A stretch of DNA of 64,000 nucleotides from positions 1 to 64,000 of the forward strand of contig CAUJHG010000035.1 in assembly GCA_963204785.1 (NCBI GenBank). Direction: 5' to 3'. The position numbers and the translations under genes were made by a program. The notes beneath the pieces are model-generated. The model had not been told where the DNA came from, ran no database searches, and saw only the letters and a list, made by a program, of their open reading frames with translations. Shown here piece by piece: positions 17,916-28,000 of this stretch (position 1 is the first letter of the stretch; each line of letters begins with the position of its first letter). Origin of the DNA: Pseudomonadota bacterium (GTDB lineage: Bacteria; Pseudomonadota; Gammaproteobacteria; Burkholderiales; Burkholderiaceae_E).

Positions 17916-19634
17916 TTGACTACTTCCACTGAAACGGCCGCTCCCGCCGCGGTCGAAAGCTTCGCCCAGATGTTCGAGGAATCGCTCTCCAGGCAGGAGA
18001 TGCGCGCGGGCGAAGTCATCACCGCCGAGGTGGTGCGCATCGACCACAACTTCGTGGTCGTCAACGCCGGCCTGAAGTCCGAGAGCTACATCGACATCGA
18101 GGAGTTCCAGAACGACCGCGGCGAACTCGACGTCAAGGAAGGCGATTTCGTCTCCGTGGCGATCGACTCCCTGGAGAACGGCTACGGCGAGACGCGGCTG
18201 TCGCGCGACCGCGCCAAGCGTCTGGCGGCCTGGATCAGCCTGGAGAAGGCCCTCGAGACCGGCGACCTGGTTTCGGGCACGATCACCGGCAAGGTCAAGG
18301 GCGGCCTGACCGTGATGTGCAACGGCATCCGTGCGTTCCTGCCGGGCTCGCTGATCGACATGCGCCCGGTCAAGGACACCACGCCCTACGAGGGCAAGAC
18401 CTCCGACTTCAAGGTCATCAAGCTCGACCGCAAGCGCAACAACGTCGTGCTGTCGCGTCGCGCCGTCATCGAGCTCACCCAGGGCGAGGAACGCGCCAAG
18501 CTTCTCGAGACCCTGCACGAGGGCGCGATCGTCAACGGCGTGGTCAAGAACATCACCGACTACGGCGCCTTCATCGACCTCGGCGGCATCGACGGCCTGC
18601 TGCACATCACCGACATGGCCTGGCGCCGCGTGCGTCACCCGTCCGAGGTGCTCCAGGTGGGCCAGGACGTCACCGCCAAGGTGCTCAAGTTCGACCAGGA
18701 GCGCAACCGCGTCTCGCTGGGCGTCAAGCAGCTCGGCGACGACCCGTGGGTCGGCATCGGCCGCCGCTATCCGCAGGGCACGCGCATGTTCGGCAAGGTC
18801 ACGAACATCACCGACTACGGCGCCTTCGTCGAGATCGAGCCGGGCATCGAGGGCCTGGTCCACGTGTCCGAGATGGACTGGACCAACAAGAACGTGAACC
18901 CCGGCAAGGTCGTGCAGCTCAACGACGAGGTCGAGGTGATGGTGCTCGAGATCGACGAGGACCGTCGCCGCATCTCGCTGGGCATGAAGCAGTGCCGCGC
19001 CAACCCCTGGGAGGAGTTCGCCGACAACCACCGCAAGGGCGACAGGGTCAGCGGCACGATCAAGTCGATCACCGACTTCGGCGTGTTCATCGGCCTGCCC
19101 GGCGGAATCGACGGCCTGGTGCACCTGTCCGACCTGTCCTGGAACACCCCGGGCGAGGAGGCGGTGCGCAACTTCAAGAAGGGCGACGAGGTCGACGCGG
19201 TGGTGCTGGCGATCGACACCGAGCGCGAGCGCATCTCGCTGGGCATCAAGCAGCTCGACGGCGATCCGTTCACCAGCTATGCCGGCAGCCACGAGAAGGG
19301 CGCCGTGATCAAGGGCATCGTCAAGAGCGTCGAGCCCCGCGGTGCGGTGATCGACCTCGGCGGCGACATCGAAGGCTACCTGCGCGCTTCGGAGATCTCC
19401 CGCGACCGCGTCGAGGACGCACGCAACCTCCTGAAGGAGGGCGACGAGGTCGAGGCGATGGTGATCAATGTGGATCGCAAGAACCGCTCGATCAGCCTGT
19501 CGATCAAGGCCAAGGACTCGGTCGAGACCGCCGAGACCCTGCAGCGTCTGGCCGCCGAGAGCAGCGCAGCCACCGGCACCACCAACCTCGGTGCGCTGCT
19601 GCGGGCCAAGCTCGACAGCCAGAAGGACCAGTAA
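17916..19634 (+). CDS. rpsA: 30S ribosomal protein S1
   Basis: Binds mRNA and helps translation initiation on the 30S subunit. The 572-residue protein consists of six S1 (OB-fold) repeats; the later ones are nearly regular, for example [20 protein letters not shown] and [21 protein letters not shown]. The start is uncertain. The TTG at 17916 gives [20 protein letters not shown], close to the expected N terminus, with a weak CCGGAA upstream; the ORF-track GTG at 17814 adds 34 residues of poor character. It is transcribed from the cmk-internal promoter and probably also by read-through from aroA-cmk. ihfB follows. Confidence 0.95.
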   Translation: MTTSTETAAPAAVESFAQMFEESLSRQEMRAGEVITAEVVRIDHNFVVVNAGLKSESYIDIEEFQNDRGELDVKEGDFVSVAIDSLENGYGETRLSRDRAKRLAAWISLEKALETGDLVSGTITGKVKGGLTVMCNGIRAFLPGSLIDMRPVKDTTPYEGKTSDFKVIKLDRKRNNVVLSRRAVIELTQGEERAKLLETLHEGAIVNGVVKNITDYGAFIDLGGIDGLLHITDMAWRRVRHPSEVLQVGQDVTAKVLKFDQERNRVSLGVKQLGDDPWVGIGRRYPQGTRMFGKVTNITDYGAFVEIEPGIEGLVHVSEMDWTNKNVNPGKVVQLNDEVEVMVLEIDEDRRRISLGMKQCRANPWEEFADNHRKGDRVSGTIKSITDFGVFIGLPGGIDGLVHLSDLSWNTPGEEAVRNFKKGDEVDAVVLAIDTERERISLGIKQLDGDPFTSYAGSHEKGAVIKGIVKSVEPRGAVIDLGGDIEGYLRASEISRDRVEDARNLLKEGDEVEAMVINVDRKNRSISLSIKAKDSVETAETLQRLAAESSAATGTTNLGALLRAKLDSQKDQ

Positions 19635-19691
19635 GGCGCCTGCCGCTTCGCGCATCCCTCCGTGGACAGGAACGACTCCTCCCCGGCGACG

Positions 19692-19988
19692 ATGACCAGG
19701 TCGGAGCTGATTGCCCGACTCGCGGAGCGGTATCCGCAACTGGTCGTGAAGGATGCCGAGTTCGCCGTCAGGACGATCCTCGACGCGATGGCCCGCACGC
19801 TCGCGCAGGGCCATCGCATCGAGATCCGCGGATTCGGCAGCTTCGCGCTTTCCCACAGGCCGCCGCGCATCGGCCGCAACCCGAAGTCCGGCGAGCGTGT
19901 GCTGGTCCCGCAGAAACGGGTGCCGCACTTCAAGCCGGGCAAGGAGTTGCGCGAGCGCGTCGATGCCGCACTCCGGGGCGAGGGCTGA
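19692..19988 (+). CDS. ihfB: Integration host factor subunit beta
   Basis: DNA-bending protein that pairs with IhfA. The 98-residue product begins [15 protein letters not shown], matching the family, and has the beta-arm with [10 protein letters not shown] and the intercalating proline. The ATG at 19692 is chosen; the ORF-track start adds ten residues not seen in the family. It follows rpsA directly, as in most proteobacteria. IHF would also be the natural helper at the sigma-54 glnA promoter in this window. Confidence 0.95.
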   Translation: MTRSELIARLAERYPQLVVKDAEFAVRTILDAMARTLAQGHRIEIRGFGSFALSHRPPRIGRNPKSGERVLVPQKRVPHFKPGKELRERVDAALRGEG

Positions 19989-20031
19989 GTTGCCGGTCCG
20001 CGCATCCACGCCACAGCGGGACACCTGACCG

Positions 20032-20370
20032 ATGCGCTTCGTCTCCTGGCTCTTCCGGGCGATCCTGTTCCTCGTCGCCCTCGGCTTCGCGCTTTCCAAC
20101 ACCTCGGTGACGGAACTGCGCTTCTTCGGGGTCGATCTGGTCTGGCGTGCCCCTCTGGTCATCTTCCTGCTGGCCTTCTTCGGCGCCGGCGCCGTGCTCG
20201 GCCTGCTGGCAGTGGTGCCCACGCTCTTTCGCCAGCGCCGCGAGATGGGGCGCATGCGCCGCGAGCTCAAGGCCACCGCCAGGAACGGATCGGCGGGCAG
20301 TCTCCCGCAGCAGCCACCGGTGGCGGATGGCGCAGTGGCGGAGGTGGTCGGTACGCCGCGCCAGGGGTGA
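20032..20370 (+). CDS. lapA: LapA-domain inner-membrane protein
   Basis: A 112-residue protein with two membrane helices (about 5-22 and 40-65) and a basic, then disordered C-terminal tail. LapA (YciS) is the small partner of LapB in controlling LpxC turnover and lipopolysaccharide synthesis. The position between ihfB and lapB is conserved. The family is short and divergent, so the call relies partly on context. Confidence 0.85.
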   Translation: MRFVSWLFRAILFLVALGFALSNTSVTELRFFGVDLVWRAPLVIFLLAFFGAGAVLGLLAVVPTLFRQRREMGRMRRELKATARNGSAGSLPQQPPVADGAVAEVVGTPRQG

Positions 20371-20382
20371 TGGCACGCACCG

Positions 20383-21564
20383 ATGGAGATCGAATCCTGG
20401 TGGCTGCTGGCGGTTCCGCTGTTCTTCGGGCTCGGCTGGTTCGCTGCGCGCCTGGACTTGCGCAGCGGTGCGGCGCGTCCCAAGGGCCAGCTGCCCGAGG
20501 CCTATTTCCGCGGCCTGAATTTCCTGCTCAACGAGCAGCCTGACAAGGCGATCGATGCCTTCGTCGACGTCGTCCGGATCGATCCGGAGACGGTCGAACT
20601 GCACTTTGCCCTCGGCAATCTGTTCCGGCGCCGCGGCGAAACCGATCGGGCGATCCGCGTCCACCTGAATCTCGCCGAACGCCGCGACCTCGATGCGGCA
20701 CAGCGTGAGCACGCGCTTTTCGACCTGGGCCAGGACTACCTGAAGGCCGGGCTGCTCGACCGCGCCGAGGACGCCTTCGATCGCCTCGAGGGCACCCGAT
20801 ACGCGGCGGCGGCGCTGCGCCACCGGCTGGAGATCGCGCAGATGGTGCGCGACTGGCCGCTTGCCATCGCACACGCGCAGCGTCTCGGGCACGACGGCGA
20901 CCAGCGGCACCGGCGCGAGATCGCGCACTTCCACTGTGAGCTGGCCGCCGCGGCGCTGGCGAGCGCGAACCCGGAGGGCGGCGAGACCGCGCGCCGCGAG
21001 ATCGCCGCGGCATCGGCAGCCGACCCCCGCCATCCCCGCCCCATGCTGCTCGCCGGCGAACTCGCCCGCGCGCAGGACGATCCGGCCGCCGCGATCGAGG
21101 CCTGGAGCCGGCTCGCAAGGGAAAGCCCCGAGTATCTCGCGCTCGTCGCGCCGCAATGGCTCGAGGCGCACAGGCTGGTCGGCCGCGCCGAGGCGGGGAT
21201 CGACGTGCTGGAGCGCATCCATCTCGCCCACCCCTCAGTGGACACGCTCTCGGCGATCGCCGAGGCCCTGGTGCCGGTGCGTGGTCAGGAGGCCGCGCTC
21301 GCATGGGCGAAGGCGCAGCTCGAGCGCCAGCCCTCGCTGCTGGGCTTCGAGCGCCTGCTCGCTCTGCACGCACCGCTGGTCGACGAGACGCGCCGCGCGG
21401 AGATCGAGTTCACCCAGGGGCTGATCCGCCCGCAGGCGCAGCGGCTGGCGCGCTACGTCTGCCGCCATTGCGGCTTCAAGGCGCGGCGCTTCTACTGGCA
21501 GTGCCCGGGGTGCAGCCGCTGGGACACCTACGCGCCCAAGCGCACCGAGGAGATCGAACGCTGA
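20383..21564 (+). CDS. lapB: Lipopolysaccharide assembly protein LapB
   Basis: Inner-membrane TPR protein that, with FtsH, regulates LpxC and LPS synthesis. The 393-residue protein has an N-terminal membrane anchor (about 5-22), a long array of TPR helices, and a C-terminal rubredoxin-type metal site CRHCGF...CPGCSRW that binds the TPRs in E. coli LapB. The stop overlaps the rfaE1 start (TGATG), so control of LPS synthesis and heptose supply are translated together. Confidence 0.93.
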   Translation: MEIESWWLLAVPLFFGLGWFAARLDLRSGAARPKGQLPEAYFRGLNFLLNEQPDKAIDAFVDVVRIDPETVELHFALGNLFRRRGETDRAIRVHLNLAERRDLDAAQREHALFDLGQDYLKAGLLDRAEDAFDRLEGTRYAAAALRHRLEIAQMVRDWPLAIAHAQRLGHDGDQRHRREIAHFHCELAAAALASANPEGGETARREIAAASAADPRHPRPMLLAGELARAQDDPAAAIEAWSRLARESPEYLALVAPQWLEAHRLVGRAEAGIDVLERIHLAHPSVDTLSAIAEALVPVRGQEAALAWAKAQLERQPSLLGFERLLALHAPLVDETRRAEIEFTQGLIRPQAQRLARYVCRHCGFKARRFYWQCPGCSRWDTYAPKRTEEIER

Positions 21565-22505
21565 TGGAACAGGGCAGGCAGGCGCGCGTCGATTTCTCCG
21601 CAGCGCGGATCCTCGTCGTGGGCGACGTGATGCTCGACCGCTACTGGTTCGGCGAGGTCTCGCGGATCTCGCCGGAGGCGCCGGTGCCGGTGGTGCGGGT
21701 GACGCGAAGCGACGAGCGGCTCGGCGGCGCCGCCAACGTCGCGCGCAACGCCGCCGCACTGGGTGCGCGCGTGGCGCTGGTGGGCGTCGTGGGCGACGAC
21801 GAGCCTGGGCGCTGCATCGAGGCGATGGCGGTGCAGGAAGGAATCGAATGCCGGCTCGCGCACGACAGCGCGCTGCCCACGACGATCAAGCTGCGCGTGA
21901 TCGGTCGTCAGCAGCAGCTGCTGCGCGTGGACTTCGAGCAGGCCCCCGGGGAGGCTGCACTGGCGCGCAAGCTCGACGCGGTGCGCGAGCTCCTGCCCGG
22001 CGCGGGGGTGCTCGTGCTCTCCGACTACGGCAAGGGCAGCCTCGTGCAGATCGAGGAGATCGTGCGTGCGGCGCGCGAGGCTGGCAAGATCGTGATCGTC
22101 GATCCCAAGGGCGACGACTACCACCGCTACCGCGGCGTCACCGTGCTCACGCCGAACCGCGCCGAGCTGCGCGAGGTGGTCGGCGCCTGGCGCGACGAGG
22201 CCGACCTGGCCGAACGTGCGCAGGCGCTGCGGCGGTCCCTGGGAATCCGCTACCTGGTGCTGACCCGCTCCGAGGAGGGCATGACCCTGTTCTCCGACGA
22301 GGGCGAGACCAGCGTCCCGGCGCAGGCGCGCGAAGTCTATGATGTCTCCGGCGCCGGTGACACGGTCGTGGCGGTGCTCGCGGCGATGCTCGCGGCCGGC
22401 CTGCCTGCCGACGCCGCGATGCGGCTTGCGAACCGCGCTGGCGGGATCGTCGTGGGCAAGCTCGGCACTGCCGCGGTCTCGCCGCTGGAGTTGTTCGGTC
22501 CCTGA
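21564..22505 (+). CDS. rfaE1: D-glycero-beta-D-manno-heptose-7-phosphate kinase (HldE N-terminal domain type)
   Basis: PfkB/ribokinase-family sugar kinase making heptose bisphosphate for the LPS core. The 313-residue protein has GGAANVARNAAALG (about 52-65) and the anion-hole signature DVSGAGDTVVAVLAA near the C terminus. It contains only the kinase half; the adenylyltransferase half fused in E. coli HldE is missing, as is usual in betaproteobacteria where rfaE2 is a separate gene (not in this window). hldD follows. Confidence 0.92.
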   Translation: MEQGRQARVDFSAARILVVGDVMLDRYWFGEVSRISPEAPVPVVRVTRSDERLGGAANVARNAAALGARVALVGVVGDDEPGRCIEAMAVQEGIECRLAHDSALPTTIKLRVIGRQQQLLRVDFEQAPGEAALARKLDAVRELLPGAGVLVLSDYGKGSLVQIEEIVRAAREAGKIVIVDPKGDDYHRYRGVTVLTPNRAELREVVGAWRDEADLAERAQALRRSLGIRYLVLTRSEEGMTLFSDEGETSVPAQAREVYDVSGAGDTVVAVLAAMLAAGLPADAAMRLANRAGGIVVGKLGTAAVSPLELFGP

Positions 22506-22550
22506 GGCGTGGCGCCGCCGCGCCCGCCTTCCCGTCGAAAGGTCCCCATC

Positions 22551-23543
22551 GTGATCATCGTCACCGGCGCAGCAGGCTTCATCGGCAGCAACCTGGTCCT
22601 CGCGCTGAACCGGCGTGGAGAGTCCGAGGTCGTCGCGGTCGACAATCTCTCCCGGGCCGAGAAGTTCCACAACCTGGTCGACTGCGAGATCGCCGACTAC
22701 CTCGACAAGGAGGTGCTGCTCGAGCAGCTGCCGTCGATGCAGGGCGTGCGCGCGGTGTTCCACCAGGGCGCCTGCTCCGACACGATGGAGTCCGACGGCC
22801 GCTACATGATGGAGAACAACTTCCGCTACTCGCTGGCGCTGCTGGAGTTCTGCGCGCAGCGGGAGATCCCCTTCGTGTACGCGTCCTCGGCCGCGGTCTA
22901 CGGCGGTTCGCAGCGCTTCGTCGAACAGCGCGAGTTCGAGCGGCCGCTGAACGTCTACGGCTACTCGAAGTTCCTGTTCGACCAGGTGGTGCGCCGGCGG
23001 CTGCCGACGCTGCGCAGCCAGGTGGTGGGCCTGCGCTACTTCAACGTCTACGGCCCGCGCGAGGCGCACAAGGGGCGCATGGCCTCGGTGGCCCTGCACA
23101 ACTTCAACCAGTATCGCAGCCAGGGGAAGGTGCAGCTCTTCGGCGGCTGGGACGGCTGGGAGGCGGGCGGCCAGAGCCGGGACTTCATCCACGTCGACGA
23201 CGTCGTCCAGGCCAACCTGCACTTCCTCGACACGCCAGGAGTGAGCGGCATCTTCAATCTCGGCACCGGGCGGGCGCAGCCCTTCAACGACATTGCGGTC
23301 ACGGTGGTGAACACCCTGCGCGCGCTCGACGGCGAACCCGGCCTGCCGCTCGACGCGCTGGTGGCCAGTGGAGCGATCGAGTACCTGCCCTTCCCGGAAG
23401 CGCTCAAGGGGAAGTACCAGAGCTACACGCAGGCCGAGGTCACGCGGCTGCGCGAGGCCGGCTACCAGGCCCCGTTCGCCACGGTCCAGCAGGGGGTCGA
23501 AAGCTACGTGCGCTGGCTCGCCGGCAGGGCAATGCACGACTGA
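22551..23543 (+). CDS. hldD: ADP-L-glycero-D-manno-heptose 6-epimerase
   Basis: Epimerises ADP-heptose for LPS inner core synthesis. The 330-residue short-chain dehydrogenase has the NADP motif [16 protein letters not shown] at the N terminus, [11 protein letters not shown], and the YxxxK catalytic pair in YGYSKFLFD. The GTG at 22551 gives the normal MIIVTGxxGFIG start; the ORF-track start at 22509 adds 14 residues. AAAGGT lies about 8 nt upstream. It is co-directional with rfaE1 45 nt away. Confidence 0.94.
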   Translation: MIIVTGAAGFIGSNLVLALNRRGESEVVAVDNLSRAEKFHNLVDCEIADYLDKEVLLEQLPSMQGVRAVFHQGACSDTMESDGRYMMENNFRYSLALLEFCAQREIPFVYASSAAVYGGSQRFVEQREFERPLNVYGYSKFLFDQVVRRRLPTLRSQVVGLRYFNVYGPREAHKGRMASVALHNFNQYRSQGKVQLFGGWDGWEAGGQSRDFIHVDDVVQANLHFLDTPGVSGIFNLGTGRAQPFNDIAVTVVNTLRALDGEPGLPLDALVASGAIEYLPFPEALKGKYQSYTQAEVTRLREAGYQAPFATVQQGVESYVRWLAGRAMHD

Positions 23544-23608
23544 CCGAGCCATCGGGCCAGCCCGAAAGGCCTGCTGCGTGTCCGCTGCGCCGTGGCACGA
23601 TGGTGGGC

Positions 23609-24076
23609 ATGAAACTGCCCGCTGCGCACCCGGCGAAGGTTCTCGCCTGTCTTGCGTTCATCGCCCTGCTGCATGGCGGCATCGCGCGCGCCGGCGTCGT
23701 CGATGCCAACACCGCCGACCAGCCTGCCCTCGAACAGGTGGTCGGAATCGGCCCGGCGATCGCCGCGCGCATCGTCGAAGCCCGCCGCGAAGGCGGTCCC
23801 TTTCGTGACCTGGACGACCTTCGCGACCGGGTCCGGGGAATCGGCGCCGCCAACATCCGCAGGATAGCCGCAGGAGGCCTTGCCGTGCCGGGCAGCCGGG
23901 TCCTGCCGCAGGTGCCCGGGAGCCAGGCCTCGGCAGGCGCCGTGCGGCCGACGATCGCCGGCGCCTGCGTGCCCGCCGGGCTCGAGCTGATCGTCGGGAT
24001 GCCCCGGCTTCCCCCGCCGGCGCCGCCGCCTGCCCCTGCGCGAGGCCGGGGGCGTCCGCTAGACTTGCGCCGATGA
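23609..24076 (+). CDS. ComEA-like secreted helix-hairpin-helix protein
   Basis: A 155-residue exported protein. A signal peptide (ends GGIARA) precedes a helix-hairpin-helix DNA-binding domain ([19 protein letters not shown], then [14 protein letters not shown]) of the ComEA type, which binds incoming DNA in natural transformation. The last 60 residues are Pro/Ala/Gly-rich and end in an arginine tail, unlike simple ComEA proteins that stop after the HhH pair. I choose the second ATG because GGTGGG precedes it. The stop overlaps the ubiA start (ATGA). Confidence 0.78.
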   Translation: MKLPAAHPAKVLACLAFIALLHGGIARAGVVDANTADQPALEQVVGIGPAIAARIVEARREGGPFRDLDDLRDRVRGIGAANIRRIAAGGLAVPGSRVLPQVPGSQASAGAVRPTIAGACVPAGLELIVGMPRLPPPAPPPAPARGRGRPLDLRR

Positions 24077-24969
24077 GTTCCGAAGCCCGCCCCGAAGTGC
24101 CCTCCGCCGCCGTCCCATCCCGTTTCGAGCTGTACTGGCGGCTGGTGCGCCTGCACCGGCCGATCGGCATCCTGCTGCTGCTGTGGCCCACGCTGTGGGC
24201 GCTGCTCGTGGCCACCGCAGGGGCGCCAGGCGGCTACCTGCTGTTCGCCTTCGTCGCGGGAACCGTGCTGATGCGCTCGGCCGGCTGCGCGATCAACGAC
24301 TACGCCGACCGCGACTTCGACCGCCACGTCGAGCGCACCCGCGAGCGCCCGCTCACTGCCGGGCTGATCCAGCCCTGGGAGGCGGTGGCGGTCTTCGCGG
24401 TGCTCGCAGCGCTGGCCGCGCTGCTGGTGCTCCCGTTCAACCGGCTCACCTGGGCCCTGGCGGGCGTGGCAGCCTTCCTGGCCATCAGCTACCCGTTCAC
24501 GAAGCGGTTCCTCGCGCTGCCCCAGGCCTACCTGGGCATCGCCTTCGGTTTCGGCATCCCGATGGCCTTCGCAGCGGCGCAGGGCACGCTGCCGCCGACG
24601 GCCTGGGTGATGCTGGCGGCCAACGTGTTCTGGGCGCTCGCCTATGACACCGAGTACGCGATGGTCGACCGCGACGACGACCTGCGCATCGGCATTCGCA
24701 CCGCGGCGATCACCTTCGGGCGCTTCGACCTCGCCGCAGTGATGCTCTGCTACGGCGCCACGCTCGCGCTGCTGGGCGTGGCGGGCTGGCTCGAGGGCTT
24801 CGGCCCCTTCTTCTGGCTCGGGCTGCTCGTGGCCGCAGGCATTGCCGGCTACCACTACACCCTGATCCGCAGCCGCAGCCGGGAGGGGTGCTTCCGGGCG
24901 TTCAACCACAACAACTGGTTCGGTGCGGCGGTGTTCGCGGGGCTGCTGCTCGAGTACCTGGTGCCCTGA
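24073..24969 (+). CDS. ubiA: 4-hydroxybenzoate octaprenyltransferase
   Basis: Integral membrane prenyltransferase that attaches the polyprenyl chain to 4-hydroxybenzoate in ubiquinone synthesis. The 298-residue protein has about eight or nine membrane helices and both Asp-rich motifs: [15 protein letters not shown] (about 76-90) and [13 protein letters not shown] (about 193-205). It starts inside the stop of the ComEA-like gene. It is convergent with proC. Confidence 0.95.
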   Translation: MSSEARPEVPSAAVPSRFELYWRLVRLHRPIGILLLLWPTLWALLVATAGAPGGYLLFAFVAGTVLMRSAGCAINDYADRDFDRHVERTRERPLTAGLIQPWEAVAVFAVLAALAALLVLPFNRLTWALAGVAAFLAISYPFTKRFLALPQAYLGIAFGFGIPMAFAAAQGTLPPTAWVMLAANVFWALAYDTEYAMVDRDDDLRIGIRTAAITFGRFDLAAVMLCYGATLALLGVAGWLEGFGPFFWLGLLVAAGIAGYHYTLIRSRSREGCFRAFNHNNWFGAAVFAGLLLEYLVP

Positions 24970-24984
24970 GCGCCTCGGGGCCGA

Positions 24985-25797
24985 TCAGTCGCGCCCGAGT
25001 TCGTCGCCGAGCTCGACGGAACGGGCCCTGGCGGCCGCGAGCGCATCGGCGATGTGGCGGCCGACCGCGCGCTCGGCCATCACCGCAAGCGCAGCCGCGG
25101 TCGTGCCGCCCTTGGAGGTCACCCGCTCGCGCAGCACCGACGCAGGCTCGGGAGAGTCGGCCGCCAGGCGCGCGGCGCCCGAGAAGGTCGCCAGGGTCAG
25201 CATCCGCGCCTGCTCGTCGTCGAAACCCATGCCGAGCGCCGCATCGTGCATCGCCTCCATGAAATGGAAGACGTAGGCGGGGCCGCTGCCGCTGATCGCG
25301 GTGACCGCGTCCAGCATCGGCTCCTCCTGCACCCAGAGGGTCTGCCCGACCGCGCCGAGCAGGTCCTCGGCGATCTCGCGATCGCCAGGGCTCACACCGG
25401 GCATCGCGTACAGCCCGGTGATCCCGGCGCCGATCAGCGCCGGCGTGTTCGGCATGCAGCGCACGATGCGCCGATGGCCGCCGAGCCAGCGGGCGATGTC
25501 CGCAGCGCGGATCCCGGCCGCGATGCTCACGACCAGCTGCCCCGACAGCACCGGCGCGAGCGCCACGCAGGCCTCGCGCATCTGCTGCGGCTTGACCGCC
25601 AGCACCACGACCTCGCTGCCGGGCGCCAGCGCCCGGCTGTCTTCGCCGCTGTCGACGCCGAAGCGATCGCGCAGCACAGCCCGCTGGCCTTCGGACGGCT
25701 CGACCACGCGCAGCGCGGACGCAGGGGTGCCGTCGGACACCAGTCCGCCGATCAGGGCCTGGGCCATGTTGCCCCCGCCGATGAAGGTGATCTGCAT
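24985..25797 (-). CDS. proC: Pyrroline-5-carboxylate reductase
   Basis: Last step of proline synthesis, NAD(P)H-dependent. The 270-residue protein has an N-terminal Rossmann motif FIGGGNMAQALIGGL and the C-terminal signature SGSGPAYVFHFMEAM with VTSKGGTTAAAL. Length is standard. proA lies at 33 kb. murJ is upstream in the same direction, 87 nt away. Confidence 0.96.
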   Translation of the reverse strand: MQITFIGGGNMAQALIGGLVSDGTPASALRVVEPSEGQRAVLRDRFGVDSGEDSRALAPGSEVVVLAVKPQQMREACVALAPVLSGQLVVSIAAGIRAADIARWLGGHRRIVRCMPNTPALIGAGITGLYAMPGVSPGDREIAEDLLGAVGQTLWVQEEPMLDAVTAISGSGPAYVFHFMEAMHDAALGMGFDDEQARMLTLATFSGAARLAADSPEPASVLRERVTSKGGTTAAALAVMAERAVGRHIADALAAARARSVELGDELGRD

Positions 25798-25884
25798 TGC
25801 CGCTCCTGCTCCAGGCTTCGATTCGTCAGTTGAGGGATTGTCGCCGCTTCGGGCGCGTGCGCGCCTGCGCTTCGTGGCGCCTGC

Positions 25885-27441
25885 TCAGTCGTCCCGCGTG
25901 CGGCGCAGGAACTGCCGCGGGCGCAGGCCCGTCAGCACCAGGACTGCAAGGTAGCTTGCCGCGCCCAGCGCGACCAGCCCCAGGACCGCGCCGGCGCGAA
26001 GCGCGGGAGTCTCGCGCATCGCGATCCAGTCGAAGCGTGCGCCGATGGACAGCAGCAGCGCCGCCATCGCAAGCGTGGCCGCCGCCACCTGGGCGCCGAG
26101 CCTGGTCCAGCCGCTGCGCGGCCGATAGACGCCGCGGCGCAGCAGGCCCGTCAGCAGCAGCCCCGCGTTCACCCAGGCGCCCAGCGAGATCGACAGCGCC
26201 AGCCCCGCATGCTGGAGGAAGGGCACCAGCGCGAGGTTCATCAGTTGCGTGGCCACAAGCACCAGCAGGCCGATCTTCACCGGCGTGCGCACGTCCTGCT
26301 GGGCGTAGTAGCCGGGCGCGAGCACCTTGATCGCGACCAGCGCCAGGAGCCCCGCGGCGTAGCCGATCGCCGCGTTGCGGGTCATCAGGACGTCCTGCGC
26401 GTCGAAGCGGCCGTAGTGGAACAGCAGCGCGGTCAGCGATTCGGCCATCAGCGCGAGCCCGGCCATGCACGGGACCGACAGCACGAAGACCAGCCGCAGC
26501 CCCCAGTCGAGCAGCCCGCTGTACTCGTCGCGATCGCCTCCGGCGCTGGCGCGCGACAGGCTCGGCAGCAGCACCGTGCCCAGCGCGACGCCGAGCAGTG
26601 CGGTCGGGAACTCCATCAGCCGGTCCGCGTACGAGACCCACGACACGCTGCCCGGTGCGAGCCGCGAAGCGATGTGGGTGTTGATGATCAGGCTGATCTG
26701 CGCAACCGACACCGCGAGCACTGCCGGCGCCATCAGCTTGAGCAGGCGCGCGGTGTGCGGGTCGCGCAGGGCCGCCGCCACGCCCAGCCCGACGCGCGGC
26801 AGCATCCCGATGCGACGCAGCGCGGGCAGCTGGATGGCGAGCTGCGCGATGCCGCCGACGACCACGCCGACGGCCAGCGCGTACACCGGCGGGTCGAAGT
26901 GCGGCGCCAGGCCCAGCGCGGCCCCGATGAAGCACAGGTTGAGCATCACCGGCGAGAACGCCGGCAGCGCGAAGCGCTTCCAGGTGTTCAGGATGCCCGC
27001 CGACAGCGCGACCATCGAGATGAACAGGATGTAGGGAAACATCCAGCGCGTCATCGTGACCGCGGCGTCGTAGGCCGCAGGCTCGCGCGCAAGCCCGGAG
27101 GCCATCAGCCAGACCAGTGCCGGGGCCGCGGCGATTCCCGCCAGCGAGATCGCGACGAGCACCCAGAACAGCACGGTCGCGGTCCGGTCGACCATCTCGC
27201 GCGTGCGCTGCGGGCCCTCCTCGGCGCGCGCCTGCGCCAGCAGCGGCACGAAGGCCTGGGAGAACGCTCCCTCGGCGAACATCCGACGCAGCAGGTTCGG
27301 CAGCCGGAAGGCGACGAAGAAGGCGTCGGTGAAGGCCGAGGCACCGAAGATCGAGGCGGTGAGGTTCTCCCGCACCAGCCCGGTGATGCGCGAGAGCAGG
27401 GTGATTCCGCTCACGGTGGCGGCGGCGCGCAGCAGGTTCAC
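25885..27441 (-). CDS. murJ: Lipid II flippase MurJ
   Basis: Moves the peptidoglycan precursor lipid II across the inner membrane. The 518-residue protein has around 14 membrane helices and the MurJ N-terminal block (SRITGLVRENLTASIFGAS, then DAFFVAFRLPNLLRRMFAEGA). The GTG start has a GGAGG about 8 nt upstream. It is divergent from rpsT, a common betaproteobacterial arrangement. Confidence 0.95.
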   Translation of the reverse strand: MNLLRAAATVSGITLLSRITGLVRENLTASIFGASAFTDAFFVAFRLPNLLRRMFAEGAFSQAFVPLLAQARAEEGPQRTREMVDRTATVLFWVLVAISLAGIAAAPALVWLMASGLAREPAAYDAAVTMTRWMFPYILFISMVALSAGILNTWKRFALPAFSPVMLNLCFIGAALGLAPHFDPPVYALAVGVVVGGIAQLAIQLPALRRIGMLPRVGLGVAAALRDPHTARLLKLMAPAVLAVSVAQISLIINTHIASRLAPGSVSWVSYADRLMEFPTALLGVALGTVLLPSLSRASAGGDRDEYSGLLDWGLRLVFVLSVPCMAGLALMAESLTALLFHYGRFDAQDVLMTRNAAIGYAAGLLALVAIKVLAPGYYAQQDVRTPVKIGLLVLVATQLMNLALVPFLQHAGLALSISLGAWVNAGLLLTGLLRRGVYRPRSGWTRLGAQVAAATLAMAALLLSIGARFDWIAMRETPALRAGAVLGLVALGAASYLAVLVLTGLRPRQFLRRTRDD

Positions 27442-27475
27442 CTGGGAACCTCCGCGTCGCTGCGCGCGCGCCGGC

Positions 27476-27505
27476 TTGTGCGGGGCGCGTCAAAGCGTAT
27501 ATAAT
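27476..27505 (+). promoter_or_regulatory. Sigma-70 promoter of rpsT
   Basis: TTGTGC, 18-nt spacer, then a perfect TATAAT inside the AT-rich GTATATAATT. Transcription would start near 27512, leaving a leader of about 90 nt before the S20 ATG. It overlaps the region just upstream of the divergent murJ start. Confidence 0.75.
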
Positions 27506-27600
27506 TCAAGGCTTTCCGTTTGAGACCGACGAGTTGCGGCGGGTGCCGAACCGCAGCGGTCGCGAACCCGACAAGACCCGACAAGAGTCAGGATTCTCGC

Positions 27601-27864
27601 ATGGCCAACATTGCCTCTGCCCGCAAGCGCGCTCGTCAGGACGTCAAGCGCAACGAACACAACCGGAGCCTGCGCTCGCGGATGCGCACCGCGATCAAGG
27701 CGGTGCGCAAGGCGATCGCCGCTGGCGACAAGGCCGCTGCCACCAGCGTCTTCGCAGCCTCCACCAGCGTGATCGACAAGATCGCCAACAAGAAGATCGT
27801 CCACAAGAACGCCGCGGCCCGCTACAAGAGCCGTCTGGCCGCTGCCCTGAAGGCGATGGGCTGA
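27601..27864 (+). CDS. rpsT: 30S ribosomal protein S20
   Basis: Binds 16S rRNA in the 30S subunit. The 87-residue, highly basic, all-helical protein starts [13 protein letters not shown], as in the family, with the conserved [11 protein letters not shown] and [11 protein letters not shown] segments. The longer ORF from 27520 is rejected. It is a single gene with its own promoter; the 130 nt after it are GC-rich with small hairpins but no clear intrinsic terminator. Confidence 0.97.
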   Translation: MANIASARKRARQDVKRNEHNRSLRSRMRTAIKAVRKAIAAGDKAAATSVFAASTSVIDKIANKKIVHKNAAARYKSRLAAALKAMG

Positions 27865-28000
27865 TTTTCCGGCCGGCGCCGGGCGCGCGTCTGCGCGCAT
27901 CCGGTGCGGTCTGCAGGCGCCGCCGACCCTTCCGGTCAGCAGGGCGTCGGGGCGCCCCGGTGGCGCCGCCCTCGGGGTGCAGCGTCGCGGCGCCCCGTGT

